Below are positions 1 through 13,600 of a DNA stretch of 64,000 bases, in pieces; position 1 is the stretch's first letter, and the number at the start of each line of letters is the position of its first letter. Source of the stretch: Hermodice carunculata. Lineage: Eukaryota > Annelida > Polychaeta > Eunicida > Amphinomidae. The notes below the pieces were generated by a model. It saw nothing but the letters and a program-made list of their open reading frames with translations, was not told the DNA's origin and did not search any database. A program made the position numbers and the translations under genes. The stretch is taken from positions 37,567,402-37,631,401 of the forward strand of contig OZ026618.1 in the NCBI GenBank assembly GCA_964020975.1, read 5' to 3'.

Positions 1-195
1 GTAGGAATAGCGTAAGCTTTCATCAACCAAACACATAAAAAAATCTAAGACAGTAAAATATAAATGAAAACTTTTTACAGGACTGTTCAATACAGAAAAT
101 ATACATGAAAAATCAGGGCGACATGGACAAGATAGAAAGGACACATATGTATATCCACGGTCTTCAAGTCCAACTGGTAACTCGAAACGTACAAG

Positions 196-472
196 ATGAC
201 GGCCAGTGGTAGGATCGCTTTTTTGAGTGATTGCTCTTTTTACATTTATGCCGCTAAAAAATCTTGTTTAAAGTCTGAAATACCAGATCCAGAAATTGTG
301 GATGTGTCCTTGTACAATGTATACCGTCGTTATCGTGAGCATACATTACCTCCAAACCAGACAGGTGGTGCAGTATTTATTGCAAGACGTTTCAAAGAAC
401 TAGAAACATCAAGAGAAAGAATTTGGGTTGAAATGTCTTTTTGTGACAGAATACTTTTTATTTGCAGCGTGC

Positions 473-518
<46 letters not shown>

Positions 519-3440
519 CCTGAGTCAATTCCTGGTGGTACAGAATTTTTTCGAGATTTGCTTCTGAAGCCTTGTATCAGGTGCTTTGAAAAACACTTAT
601 TCCCAGTTGTAGGTGATTTCAACCTGTCCAATTTAAGATGGACCATGGAGCGGGACGCATCAACAACGCCCAGTCCAACAAACTGTCACAAATTCAGGCG
701 TTTTTGAGACTTAATAGACGAGTTTGACCTTAAACAACATAACACTAAACCTACGTGGGGCAACAACGTACTTGATTAGCTTTTGCCTGATTTCAATATT
801 CACAAAGTGTGTTTGACTTACCGAGCTATAGTCTGAAAACCAGGTTCTATGAATTGATTATCACGTGTCAAGGCTAGTTACTCCAAGCAACGTTACACGC
901 TCGGTTTTCAACTTGAAAAAGCCTGATTTTGAACAAGTGAACAAATCGTTTTCTCTGTATCCCTGGTCCTCTGTGTAGTGCGTGAACACAGTTGATGAAT
1001 GTGTGGATTCTTTTCTATTCGTATTTATATTGTGTGATCAACGGATGCGTTCCCAAAGGGCAATAGGGGAGAGTAAGAACAGAAGCTTCTACTGCTCTCC
1101 TGTAGAGGGCATTTCAAACATTCAGGGCTAGAGTCGCGTATTCCCATTACTTTTATTGCAATTTACAGCTTAATAACTTTAAAACCACTCGTTGCAGAGA
1201 CAGCCAAATTTGTTTGGTCAAATTGTGTACATATATGAAACGTTCACATAAATTCCATTCTCGCAGCTTTAAAAGTAGTCTTTTAATTTGAGGTTAATTT
1301 AGCATGCAATGCAAAGGGAACACACATCTCTAGCCTTGAAGAATTATGTGTATTGGATTGTGCATTCAGCTGAATACACAGATAATTGGTAGTTGTCACC
1401 TCTCCTGTTGCGAAACACAACAGGCCTCTCGTGGTATGATAATGACTTAATCTGTCTTGAGAAAGAACAACAAAAAGCTAAGGGGAAAAAGCAAGAAACA
1501 GGTCACTCCAATGATATATATATATACAGATATCTTTTCGGACATTACAAAAGCATTCAAGAGTTCAAGGGATTTTAAATACCCTGACTACATGCAACAG
1601 GTAGAAGAGGTTTGGATCATTTGTGAAGGCAAAATACAAATGTGCAAACGTCCCCAGCCAGGTTACACGCATGGGACCAAAACTGCTACAGATTCGCAAT
1701 GAACAGCAGAACTTCTCAGTGACTCCTTTTAGTTTGTTTATGTCAAAGCAGATTTTATGAACCCCTACGATACCCTTTGTAAACAGTCAAACACTGTTTA
1801 ATATTCATATTGAGATTGAGTCTGTTGTGAAAATACTTAGTGGGACGGATTAGCGCAAAGTTTGTTGAGCTGACAACATAACCGGTATTATTATGAAAAG
1901 CTGTGCCCAACAGCTTGTTGTTCCACTGACTGTTATATTTCACAAATGCATCAGCACAGGGGGTTTTCCCGCCAAGTACAAACAAACCAATGTAATACCG
2001 ATTCCAACGCTTTCAGCTAACATGCCATCAGCAATTACTTCCCGGTTTCTTTCCTATCTTTATTCTCCGACGTTTTTAGAACCTATCATACACGACCAGA
2101 ACTACCCATTTGTGGAAGCCATATCAGTGAATTTCAACACAGATTTGTTAGAGGGCGATCAATGGCTACTAATTCTGTGTCATTTTGTAGATGTTTTGTC
2201 CAAATCCGTAGATTTAAACAAGCAAGCTGACTGTATATATGCATCATATATTGACTGTGCTTAAGCGTTTGATATGGTAAACCATCAATTCCATGCTTAT
2301 GGCTTTAACGGAACCTTACTCAAGCTATTTCATTCTTGCGTCCAAACAGAAGTCAATGTGTTGCAGTCAAGCATTTGGCATCTCGTCATTTTTATGTTTT
2401 TCCGGAGTACCTCAGAGATCCATTCTTAGTCCTTCAATGTTTGTGAAGGTGTATTTGTGAACGACCTTCACACCGTTCTACAATAAGGCCAGATTAGTAT
2501 CTATGCAGATGATTCAAAGTTTTCCGTAAAGTCACTTGTATGAATAACTGTTTTCTGTTGCTGGACGATTTGATGAGTGTATACAGGTGGTGTGTCGTAC
2601 AAAAACTGTTGCTGAACGCCCTCAAATGTCATGCTATATACTTCACTAATCAGAAAAATGTAACAATGTTTACTACTTGCTTGATGATCAAAGCTCAGAA
2701 AGAATTCATGACACTAAGGACCTTAGTGTCACTCTCACATGGAACATGAATTTTCAAAATCACGCAGATGGCGTACGTGAAAAGTCTTTAAGGATGCTTG
2801 GGCTCATAAAAGATCATGCAGTTCTTTTCCTTCTGTGAGCGCCCTGAAATATCTCTACATATCACTAGTAAGGAGTAGACTTGCGTATTGGTCTGTTGTG
2901 TGGTCTTCTCAATGTCAATATTTGTATGAACTAACTTTAAAAATCTATAATAGTTTTATAAGGTGTTCAAAACTTCAATTTATTACCCGGACTTAGGATT
3001 CTAACGAGCGTGCAAGATGTTTCAGTTACCCATTCCAAGTTGAGTGACCCGAGAAAGGTTTTAGATCTGACGTTTTTGCAAGGTACGATCTCCGCTAAGT
3101 AGGCTACAATTGCTCGTATCTACTCGCTCAAGTTCCATTTTATGCCCCTCAAAGACATTTCGGAAACACTTCTTTGTTTTTAGTCCCTAGATCTCGAATC
3201 AATGTTAGTAAATTTAGCTTCCTGCCAAGAGCGCTCAGGACTTTTAATGATGTGCCCAACTAAGACATCTTCTCCGTCAGTTTCAAAACACGGGTATCCA
3301 GGTTCTTTTACAGTTGATTCTAATATGTTGACACTCTTTACATTTTAAATTATTTATTGTGCTTTTATTGATAATATACTATGTATTTATTTGCATATAC
3401 AGGTCTACTGGGTTTGTTATTGGGCCCGAGCCGTTGACAC
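196..3440 (+). mobile_element. LINE A: decayed CR1/L2-like non-LTR retrotransposon
   Basis: Pieces of one LINE ORF2 can be read in order on the plus strand. The endonuclease part begins near 200, and its VVGDFNLSNLRW motif lies at 607-642. Linker sequence follows to about 1075 and resumes near 1395. The reverse transcriptase runs from about 1820 to 3340: a KSCAQQLVVPLT block at 1893, motif A (YIDC-AFDMVNH) at 2247-2285, motif B (SGVPQRSILSP) near 2402, and catalytic motif C YADDSK at 2502-2519. Several stops and frameshifts, including a stop inside motif A, show that it is dead. An (AT)n run sits inside the endonuclease, and about 300 bp between 1085 and 1390 do not look like LINE and may be an insertion. 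The 3' end is AT-rich with an AATAAAA-like tail near 3465. The family assignment (jockey superfamily, CR1/L2-like) is an inference from motif style. Confidence 0.85.
474..517. repeat. (AT)n microsatellite inside LINE A
   Basis: This is an almost pure AT dinucleotide run. It interrupts the endonuclease reading frame of LINE A, so it arose or expanded after the element died. Confidence 0.95.
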
Positions 3441-4063
3441 AGGTATGTATATATAAAGTAAACAAATAAAAAGTAGCAGCTATTTCGCAAGTCTGTTGAA
3501 TAGTACGTACAAATTTAATAACTTCATAATATATTTCAGATTTTTTTCAATTTTGATTAGTGTACGCTTTATGTAGTGGCGTCTTATAATGAAATGGGTA
3601 TGGGGAATAACTATAATCTTTTGGAAAGAATTTCGTTGAGTTGTACACACTGGGCACTCTTAAAGTGAGTGATTGTTTAGAAGAGGATGACTTGCCTATA
3701 CTTTGAACACCTTGGATGCCCACGCAAATAAACAGAAACAGAAAAGGAACAGAATGGCTACGCATTTGCTCTTCCAATGGAAAGAAAGTGCAGGCATGCA
3801 CCCTCGTTTGCCCTGGTTACATTTTTTGTTTTTGTTTGTTTGTTTGTTTTTGTTTTTTTTTTTTTGGAGGGGGGTTGTACCTACTGAAGGTAGACAAGGA
3901 AGTAGAGTATCTTTTGAATTTACATTTTATTTCATGCAAAAACTTCTGTCCTTTGATTCGGACAGATTCGAGGCAAATATATTTAGCGTTGAAATTTCTA
4001 TTTTGAGAAATCCCATATGCTTGAATATATTGGCTTGCTTCTTCTGTGCAACGGTCTGTTCAG
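3441..4063. other. No gene recognised
   Basis: Short open frames here are rich in phenylalanine because of a T-rich tract around 3830-3866. No domain, RNA gene or terminal repeat was recognised. Confidence 0.5.
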
Positions 4064-4636
4064 AAGCCGAACTCTCTAAACACTGTAACCCCACCCCAAA
4101 AAATCCATGCTGTAAGTATCAATAGGTAGTTGAAATTTATATTATAGGACAATCTTTCCAGAATGACTCAGAACGCGACACCTGGTGTTCCTCATTACAT
4201 ACTCGGGGCTTCACATCTGTACTGATAATGGTTGAAATCTTAAGGACAGGTAAGACACCCAAACATGGCCAAGCATGGCCGATTTTGAGATTTGAACGGT
4301 TTTTACAAGATGGAGGTCCTTTCTCTCAGTTGTCAAAATATCAAGCTTTTAACTAAAGTAGAAATGTGAGAAAAACGCCAAAAAATATACAGGCATGTGG
4401 ACATCGAACGTTCATGTGTCATTCTTTTGGTTTTCAGCCGCCAAGTGGAACAATGCTACCCGTCAATCATACTTATCAGTCTGTCACGTGGCTACATGTA
4501 GCAACGGCCCATTGCACAAGGAGAGTGTTATTACGGCGGCACTACGTAATCAGGCGGCATGTCGAAAGTATGTCTGTGTGCAGGGAAAAGATGCAAACAT
4601 GCTAACACATCATAGCCTGAGAGGTTTACTTTATAG
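4064..4636 (+). CDS. Candidate pair of cysteine-rich exons, unrecognised
   Basis: Two exon-like blocks share a compatible phase. Block 1 (4064-4111) follows a pyrimidine-rich acceptor ending CTGTTCAG and encodes AELSKHCNPTPKNPC; it ends exactly at a strong GTAAGT donor (4112), phase 1. Block 2 starts at 4438 after TTGGTTTTCAG, restores the frame and reads SAKWNNATRQSYL, then a segment with six more cysteines (SVCHVATC, AACRKYVC), and may end at a GTATCT donor near 4637. The pattern suggests a small disulphide-rich extracellular domain, but no family was recognised. It lies on the strand opposite gene A and left of the last gene A exon seen. No start codon or further exons were identified. It could be chance, since the blocks are short. 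Confidence 0.35.
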
Positions 4637-4679
4637 GTATCTTGCTTGTTTTGCGTTCTAATGAAGGGAAACTTTAAAC

Positions 4680-6180
4680 GTTCAGGAGGAGCGGGAATCG
4701 TCAGATGATGTCCCTTCAGGGGCCGTGCCGCGATGGATTACCTCAGCGGTCCTGTACACCAAACACAGGTGGGGGAAAAAACCTGACATTTTAATCAACA
4801 AAACCCACGTACATAACAATACTTTATCGAAACCCAGGGTGATGAAATAAAAGTACAAATAAACACATCGAAATCTGTATAAACGTGAACATAAGAAAAA
4901 ACACACAAAATAGCGATACAAAACTCAGGTTGGAAAGAGAAATGAAACTCATTGAGAAAATTTGCTACAAAATAATGACAAGCTAACTAAGTGAAGTGTA
5001 CAGATAAGTCTAACAAGCTAACCACATGAAGTATACAGATAGGAATCAATACAATAAAACACTATCCTTAAAACTGGATGAAGAGGTAGGGGCGGAACAC
5101 AAAACCTGCCACCCGTCCACTGACCACGAGCGACTTTCGTTGCCAGGCTTGAGGTCACGGGACCCGAAGGGCTGCCTCCATGACGCCACCTTTGAAACCC
5201 GACTGTTGCTGTCGCCTTTTGACAGATCGCCGAGTTATGTTTTCCGTACTTCAAAGGCTCTTTTATTCATGTGATTGGCCAATAATTGATTGACAACCAC
5301 AGCAAATTTTCAGGGACCATGTTTACTACGTTTTGTACAAATATCAGATCAACTTGAACAAACGGTATTGTTTTAGATGCAAATGATCAACATCAAAGGC
5401 TTTTGAAACTTGTTTTCTCAAAAAGGGTAATAGAATGAGAACCCACCCTAAGAATGGTTATTCCAAAAAAACAACTGGGCAAAATTTAATCCGGTTAACG
5501 ACTTTTGATTCTGTAATGTCTGAACTGCAAAAACGATTCAGCGATTTTCAAAAATTTGCTGCTTTCTTTTTCTATGAAATGAAGAAAATAAACATCTTGG
5601 AAATCAAAGATAAATAGCAACGTCAAATTTTGAGGATGGATAACAGAAAAACTAAACCAAACAAGAAAAAAAATCACTGGGTGTTTTTTTGTTGCCAATA
5701 TGTCAGGATTAACATGCAAGTGTAATTATGATTTTATCACAAATAATTAGAGACTCTTATCGACATTTATGGGCTGGATGCTTTGCGGTCTACTTTCAAT
5801 TGTTTATTCAAGAATTAAAATCACAGACACCAAAATAAGGGACATATAATTTTTTGGAGTATGACGATTACACACATATATGATTTGTTATCCTAAAGCA
5901 AACACATTTTGAGCTAGAATTGATTAAAGTGGGATTTATTTTTGGTGTCTTACCTGTCCTTAATATCAGATTAACTTTTACAAGCAGAAACCGAAACAAA
6001 ATAAAAAACCGAGCATTTGTATGTAAATACCGGAAATACGCATATAATGATTCGAATTTCGGTGAAATTAAAATTGTAAGTGGAATAATTTTCAAGGTTC
6101 TTGGTGCATTTTCCTGCCAGAATACGAAATGAATGAAATAAGTCTCCCGTAAAGTCTTCGATTCGAAGGTAGTAACAGTC
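4680..6180. other. No gene recognised
   Basis: The sequence is AT-rich and holds no coding domain that could be recognised on either strand. Short open frames show no conserved motif. The missing downstream exons of gene A were looked for here and not found. Confidence 0.5.
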
Positions 6181-6188
6181 AAACACGC

Positions 6189-6492
6189 TTGTATGTATGT
6201 ATGTATGTATGTATGTATGTATGTATGTATGCATGTATGTATGTTTGTATTTATGTTTGTATGTATGTATGTATGTATATATGTATGTATTTATGTACAT
6301 TGTATGTATGTATGTATGTATGTATGTATGTATGTACATTGTATGTATGTATGTGTGTACATTGTATGTATGTATGTATGTACATTGCATGTACGTGTAT
6401 GTATGTATGTATGTATGTAAGTATGTATGCATGTATGTGTGTATGTATGTGTGCATGTATGTACGTATATATGTATGTATGTATGTGCGTGT
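6189..6492. repeat. (TGTA)n imperfect tetranucleotide array
   Basis: About 300 bp of GTAT/TGTA repeats are interrupted by short variants such as TGTACATTG and TGTGTG. The array produces long Met-Tyr-Val-Cys shadow frames on the plus strand and His-Thr-Tyr-Ile frames on the minus strand, which are not genes. Confidence 0.97.
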
Positions 6493-7332
6493 TCATGTGT
6501 TCATTTTCATTGAAGTGGAAAGACTTGCTCCAAACAAGTAAAGTTGAAAAGGAAGCAAATTTGGCTGCCACAATAGAGGAACATCTTTCTCGCACACATG
6601 GTGAAGTGACGAAGGCGAACAGTTTACCAGTTATACCAATATTTATGTTTCAACCCTTTCAATGTATACTTATTTCTGTTCATGTGACTTCATTACCCTT
6701 GCCGCATTGCGCGTATGTGAGACTAGTTTTCGACGCTCGTTGTGAAAGATAGCAGAGCAAGAAAGCAGTGTAGAATTACGCCTTAAGTGACATTTTGTAC
6801 AAAAGGACCTTGTTATAAATGCCGGCACACAACTGTAAAGTCTCACCGGGAACTGCAGATACACGATAAATAAGCAATTTTCATAAATATCCACGGGAGA
6901 ATGGGGTCACATTCAAGACACACTTAGAAAATGTTAATTCATTTGCGGACTTCTGCTGTGATCATCAACAGAACAACTGGTTTTCAGGAGTCATGAACGT
7001 TGCCCATTTCTGTGTCAAGAGCTTTCCTTGGCGGAAGTTGGGCGCTTACCCCCGCAAGGAAAACCGTCGACCTGGGGCATGTTACTTTGATTTGTCTCAT
7101 CTGCCAGTCTCATTCAAGCTGTCTTTTATTGTGGCGAAACTCGCCAAAACACTGAACCAGACGACACTTGACCACCAGCCGGTTTTCGTCGGTTTGACGG
7201 AAAGGGGTAAACTGTATAGAGTACAAATTCAAGCAAGAAAGAATCTGAAACAATCCATACTCTACATGGGGTCCATCGGATTTTTTATAATAGTTAGTAA
7301 AATTTAATTCAAGTTTTTAAAAGCAAATTTAC
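6493..7332. other. No gene recognised (presumed gene A intron or 3' flank)
   Basis: This follows gene A exon 7 on the minus strand. The next expected exon, with the second copper domain His-x-His motif, was not found. A plus-strand frame near 6993-7307 shows no recognisable domain. Confidence 0.45.
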
Positions 7333-7499
7333 CTGACTCATACAAGTGCCAGAACAGTATCCTGTGTTGATAAATGAGGACAGTTGAGGTGGTATGATCT
7401 GCTCGGGCCTGACTTGCATCCCAACTTCCAGAACACCGGCGTCGTTTTTTCGTAATTGCGCCGTATACCATAACCTCAGACCCGACCCATCCACTAAGC
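7333..7499 (-). CDS. moxd1: Gene A exon 7: end of CuH domain
   Basis: It encodes 55 residues after the split Gly: LVDGSGLRLWYTAQLRKNDA, then GVLEVGMQV, and FINTGYCSGTCMSQ with the conserved Cys pair. The acceptor is AAATTTACAG and the donor is GTAAAT. This is the last exon that could be recognised. The next one should carry the CuM His-x-His but was not found down to position 1. Confidence 0.92.
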
Positions 7500-8859
7500 C
7501 TGTAAATTTTCAAAACAATACGTTACATGGATATTAATTTGCCGCCAAAATTTCAGTGCGAAATTATTCTTTGACACTATCGCCAGTTCGTAATGACAGC
7601 CATCCGCCATGAAGCAGGCAGATTGATGAACACATTAATATATGAGGCGAAACTAACGCTTGTGATGTTGATTAATTCTCATATCAAGCTAGGTCTCTCT
7701 TCTGACAAAACAACATCGGTTTTGTAAATGGTTAATTTTCCATTAATCATTAGTTGCCAAATAGCAGCATGTTCAGCCCGTTTATAACACAGGAATATGG
7801 CCCTACGTTCGCTTTCTTCCTTTGCTGGAGAAAGCGAGCCAAGCCAGCGCCGCAGTTGATTCGAATGCGCGCATGGAGTCTTGAAATGGAGCTGTTTGCT
7901 GTGACTTACTGCAGAAAGTGCATCGTAATCGTTTCATTGCCGTTATTGTCAATTAATTTGCCAACTGATAATTCTTCTCGTCATCTGGTGTCAGTAATTT
8001 ATGTGTAGGTTTCGGCATAGACAGTGACTTGATCGGCTGTGGAGCGCAAGGAGAGCGGCTTTTTATATGTTTCTGGTCCAGAACTACACGGAAGGTTTGG
8101 CACTGTTGCTCCAGTTTGTATGATACGATGTTGGTTTAGTATTATGTTAAACGGACAGCACGATTTAAGATAAAACTGCTTTGTCGTTCTGGAGCGCAAA
8201 ACTGCCTCATTTCAGTCTTTTAGATACTGACCATATCTGAGTGATGGGTTGTCGTAATGCGTTTCCATACGAATGAATGTGGGATCATTTGGTCCGCCAA
8301 GAGGGTAACCGGAGTGGGATGGAAAGTAAAATTTCTGGAAGCAAACGAACAGGAACTGTTGGTATTCATCACACATAAGAACCCCTTGTACGTAAATAAA
8401 CGTTTTCAACGATTCATGGTTATGACACAGGTATTTAAGCCTTAATGACACATTGTTTCAGACTTGTTTTTTTAAAGCAATAAACATATAAATAACATAA
8501 AAAGTAAAGTTACCCGACGTGGAAACATACACTGTTTCAAGGGGCATACAGATTACATGTTATGGGATATGTTTATGGCATTTTAATGAAAGTACTGACT
8601 TAGTCGAATGATTAATGCTTTCTTTTTGTGTTGTGATGTTGACTTACCCCTCCACCTATTGCCCAAGCAAACATGGGGCTGGTGCATTTGATAATATCTC
8701 CAGGCATGTTTGCCGTGAAGCATTTCGCCCCAGCGTTTTGGGCAGCGGAATCGTTTATCTCATGCCAGCAGGTATACAACAATATATGGTGGACGAGGGC
8801 TTCGTGTCCCGCCTGCACCAAGGGCTCCACCTGTAAAGGCAATGCACTCCTATATGTTG

Positions 8860-8894
<35 letters not shown>

Positions 8895-10612
8895 GCGCGC
8901 GCGCGTACATGGAGGGGGTGTAGACCACACGATTGTATCAAAATACTGAGTGAACATCTTTCTTACACGCGTTGTGGACGCGTCTTCTGCCTGAGGCACC
9001 GTGTGGGTTACGGACATGATATTCTACCCGAAGCCCTCCCCTACCCCACCCCACCCCCACCCCACTCTTGGCGTATTGTTGAAAATGTGTGCTGACATTG
9101 TGATCGAGCTCAGCGAAATCGCCATGCAAACCAGCTCGCCGCAAAGCTGTTAAACCTTCACCATGTTTGAGTAAATTTGTATGTAAAACACAAGGAGACC
9201 GACGATGCTGAATGTTTGGGACGTTGCTGGCGCCTGTCTGAAAGTTTGCTCGTAACATTGGTATTTGATCCTGATCATAACTTGATAGAAAATTTGATTC
9301 AAAGATGCGCAAATTCAGTAGGCCCACTCCAAGTCCACATGACTTACACACCTTCCCTTCATTATCATGTGGGTTGTCTTTGCTGAATATTTAGCCGATA
9401 CTCAGAGAGACATGTACGGGCAATAGGCTCTGAAACATGTTCTGAGTTGTTACCCGCTGAAAACCCTTTTACTTATTTGGGCTAACACAGCTTATGTCAA
9501 AATTTTAAAGAGGAGCGTGTGCAATATGGACAATAGTACTTCCATATGTATATAGGTTAGATAGGGACAGGTAAGCTTATGGAGAGCAGAGAGATCGGAC
9601 TCCGGAATAGGGTAATGACTACTAGGAAGTGGTTCTGGAAGAAAAAAAAAGACACAAATACAACATTTTGTAACATCTGCCATGTGCGACTTGATCATTC
9701 TATTTAAGTGGTGGGGGTGCTAAAGAACACAAAGCAACATATTCTTGTTCCAAAATAAGATTCAGAAAGACATGTGAAACATAAGTCAATTTTTAAACAG
9801 GTCCCGGATGTACTTTCCTTCAGGTGATCATCGGCATCACCACAAGGCAGACTTACCATCACGATGTGCTTTTTACCTCCTAGGTCTGGGACTTTGAAGC
9901 CTTTGCACCAATAGGTTGTGTCGGTATTAGGCACACTCACCTACAAGGTAAGCACACTTCATTGGGATGATAATAAGACTCAATGGAGAAGTGCTAGAAG
10001 ATAGATGTGGACTTTCGCGTCATGAAGACCATGATTGTTACATTGTTGCACTTCAAAGACAATTCAAATGACCGCACACTGCACTCACATGGTGGCATTG
10101 CAAAGTTCGAGCACGGTGGTCGTTTCCATCCTGTGCTCCTATCCCTGTTCATAATTTCATACCAGGCCGTTATTACAACATCGAGAAAATACCTGTGTTC
10201 TGGTCAATATATCAAAATGTGAACTGTCACAAAATATTCTGATATGGCCATACAACTGGCTTGTGGAAATTTGTAAACGCCTGAGTTAGTCACTGTTTGA
10301 TATCTGATCCCATTCAGAGTGTGTTATTGAGATTTAGACGCACCATTGCCATAAGAGATCCCTTCTTCATACATACAAAGACTGGTCTTCGATTCGATTG
10401 GAATAAAATGTAACTTGGACATTAGGCGTTTGCAGTTGACACTCAGTGGAACAACGTTCCATTGAAACAATACTACATGCACGGACAAATATCATTGTTT
10501 ATACAATTTATTTCTAACAACTATCAGACCAAAAATCATGTTAGAATATATAATGATAATAATGATGATAATAATAATGATAATGATGATAATAATAACA
10601 ATAATGATGATG

Positions 10613-10674
<62 letters not shown>

Positions 10675-13600
10675 CTTTATTTCAAGTCGGGTGAAAATAA
10701 AACAAAGAACATTGGCGCCGAAGCAGCTATTATTCGACAGTGATATAAATTGAAGGGAATAAAGCATTGGGATCTTATATCTTAAATTTATTTCACATTA
10801 AACTGACCTTGCGCTTGTATTATTGTCATAATTGCCGTGATAATGACAAAGATGGCAACGATGATGAAAATTGTTTACACCAATATGTTAACGCAATCGC
10901 GATTATTATTGTAAACACAATAGCAATTTTAATATTTTTCTTATCGTTGTTTAGAAAATGAAAGCTGAAGCTTGATATGACTAGAATTATTATCTTTTCT
11001 GGAAATGCGATTCTTTGAGAAAGTAAGAACTTATGTCATTACATTTGGATTCAAGAAGTCGATATACTTGGCGTCGCCAGGCAGTGCCTCTGGTTTAGTA
11101 TGATCGCTCAGTAGCTGGATACTTTTGCTTCCTCTTCGCTGTGCCCCGTGATAGGTGGGAACGTCTCCCGTTGGATCTCCGTCTTTGTATGCATATATCA
11201 ATCTTATTGTGCCTGACTAAAAAGACAACAAATAATTTTACTGTTAAGTTTAACCTGGCTTGATCTGTTGTCATATGTAGCTGTGTTTACTAATTTTTTT
11301 CTTTCATGCATCATTATTGTTCCTCGGCTGTATTTGATTCGTTACTGACGTTAACTCCCAGTCAAGGGAAGAATAAATGCGACATACGAAGGAAAATTAA
11401 CATCGATGTACAGATTAATTCCCTTTTCAGTGTATTGTAGTGTGGTTCTGTCGTTGTAAGCTGGTCAGAATATTTGAAGAGAAATAGAATCTCTGATGTT
11501 AGAGGGCAGGTTGTTCATTAGCTTCATAGTATCAAGAAGGAAGGACGTCCTGTATCGCTGAGTTCTGTATTAAGGAGGTCGAAAGGAAATAGAATGGCGT
11601 AAGGTCCGACAAGTGAAAGATGGGGTAAGATGTTGGACAGATAGGCAGGAGTGAGGTTATGGCTCACTTTATGAAAAAGAATCATCTTGACGTATGTTCG
11701 TCTGTCGGCAAGTGTACTCCAGTTGAGTTTCTGAAGAAGTTTAATGTGTGAAATTTGTCTTAGGGCACTGGTGCATATTTTGGCAGCCTAATATTGGATG
11801 ACTTCAGGAAGGTCAGATAGACCTTTGCCGCAGTTATCGAAAAAAAAAAAACACAACCGTATTCAAGAACGGGTCGAATCATGGAAAAGTACAACGTGGT
11901 TAGAGCCTTGCGCGGGAGTTTATACTTGAACATTCGTAGGAGAGCCATACGCTGGATAGCTTTGTATTAATGCGAGTTATATGAGCACATCAGGACAAGC
12001 TACTACTGACAGTAATTCCGATGTGGGTGTGGTGGTCAGCCTCAGGAATGGCTGATTTACAAAGATAAACGGGAGGGTGATATGGTTCATTGGCTTTGGC
12101 AGAGAAAATAACTGACAAGGACTTCAGGACATTAAAGGTGACACGCCATGACGTGCCCCATTTACGAATGAGAGAACGATTCGTGTTTAAGTGACCAGAG
12201 TAATGCTCTGGACTTAAAAAAAATTCAAGCAAGCTTGTGTCATCAGCAAAAAGTCTTATATCACAAGTTATGTCATGAACAAGATCGCTCACATAAACCA
12301 GGAACAAGAGCGGACCAAGTATGGATCCCTGGAGTACACATCGGCTTCAATAGGCAGCCAAGAAGGCGTTTTAAAATGGATTTTGTCATATGAGTAGACA
12401 TATTTCTATTTCTCCTATTTGTCGAGGAGTTTTTATAAACAGGGCAAACATTAGTTCTCTTCCAGGAAGCGGGGAAATGGGAGAGATGAAGGGATGGTTT
12501 AAAGATATTTGCTAGTGGTTGGCACACAGATTCGTCAGTATTTTTGTGTAATATACACCCTATGTTGTCAGGGCCAGAAGCAGAAGAAAGTCTGATGGAA
12601 GATAATACTTTTCTTACACTGTGGGCATCAATGTCAGTATCATGTAACTGTGTCTGTGTTCCAAAAGTAAACTCACACAAATTGGAAATTTGGCCTTTTA
12701 TAAGTCTTATAACGGCCTTTTGAAGGATGTGTCCTTGAACTTAGAAAGGTTGAAAATACAAAGGACTATTGAATGGTCAGAGTTGGACATAAGGGTGAGG
12801 ATACCGTAGTTTAGGACAAGAACCGGCAAGTCAGCGATAATTATATCCAACAGACCATTTGAACATTCATTAATTCTGGAGGGTTCATCAATAGGTAGAA
12901 AAATGTTGCATCGGGAAACAAAATTAAGGAGCGACAAACCAGGTTCACTGCCAAGGTGCGTGGAATTTCAATCGGTACACCCTTTATTAAAATCACTGGT
13001 AACTAAAAAGATGTAAGGGTTGTTTTCGATAGCTATGGAGATCGAATGGGCCAAAGATATTGAGAATAGATCACGGATTTCTGCTCACTGGCCGGGCGGA
13101 CGATACTAATTTCGAGTCAACAGTTTGCCCTCTTCGTGTTTTCTGGATCCAAATGCATTCACTGTTTTCATCGTCGAGGTCAGTACGTCTTGAACATGGG
13201 AGTGAGGATTGTACAGATGTCAATAAGCCGTTGCCTCTTCCAGAAGGCCGGTCTCTTCGGAAAGGAGGGGGGGGGGGATTCTCAAAGAAAAAAAGTTGTT
13301 CAAGATAACTTGCATCAAGCCATTTTTTCAGAGAGTGCGATTACATCAAAATTTTGTGACTGAGCGAGGAGTTGGATTTCGTTGAGTTTTCCGGGACTTT
13401 TGATGCAACGAGCATATTTCAGTGACAGATCCTAAAGTGGTTGGTGGGGTACCTGTTAGGACTAGGATTCAAGTGAACATCCCTAGCACATAGGAAGAAA
13501 TTATTTTAAGTCGTTAGGATATGCCGAAGACAAAAAAAACACAAATCCGTGAACCCGTTTTAGAAATTTTAGATACAACAATCAATATTTTTAAGTGAAT

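Noticed and set aside
4676-4762. Minus-strand AEVIHRGTAPEGTSS frame as the C-terminus of gene A
   Set aside because: Only a short serine-rich tail and a chance acceptor; no CuM domain nearby and no polyadenylation signal.
6189-6752. Long Met-Tyr-Val-Cys and His-Thr-Tyr frames over the TGTA array
   Set aside because: Translations of a tetranucleotide repeat in every frame; no codon structure beyond the repeat.
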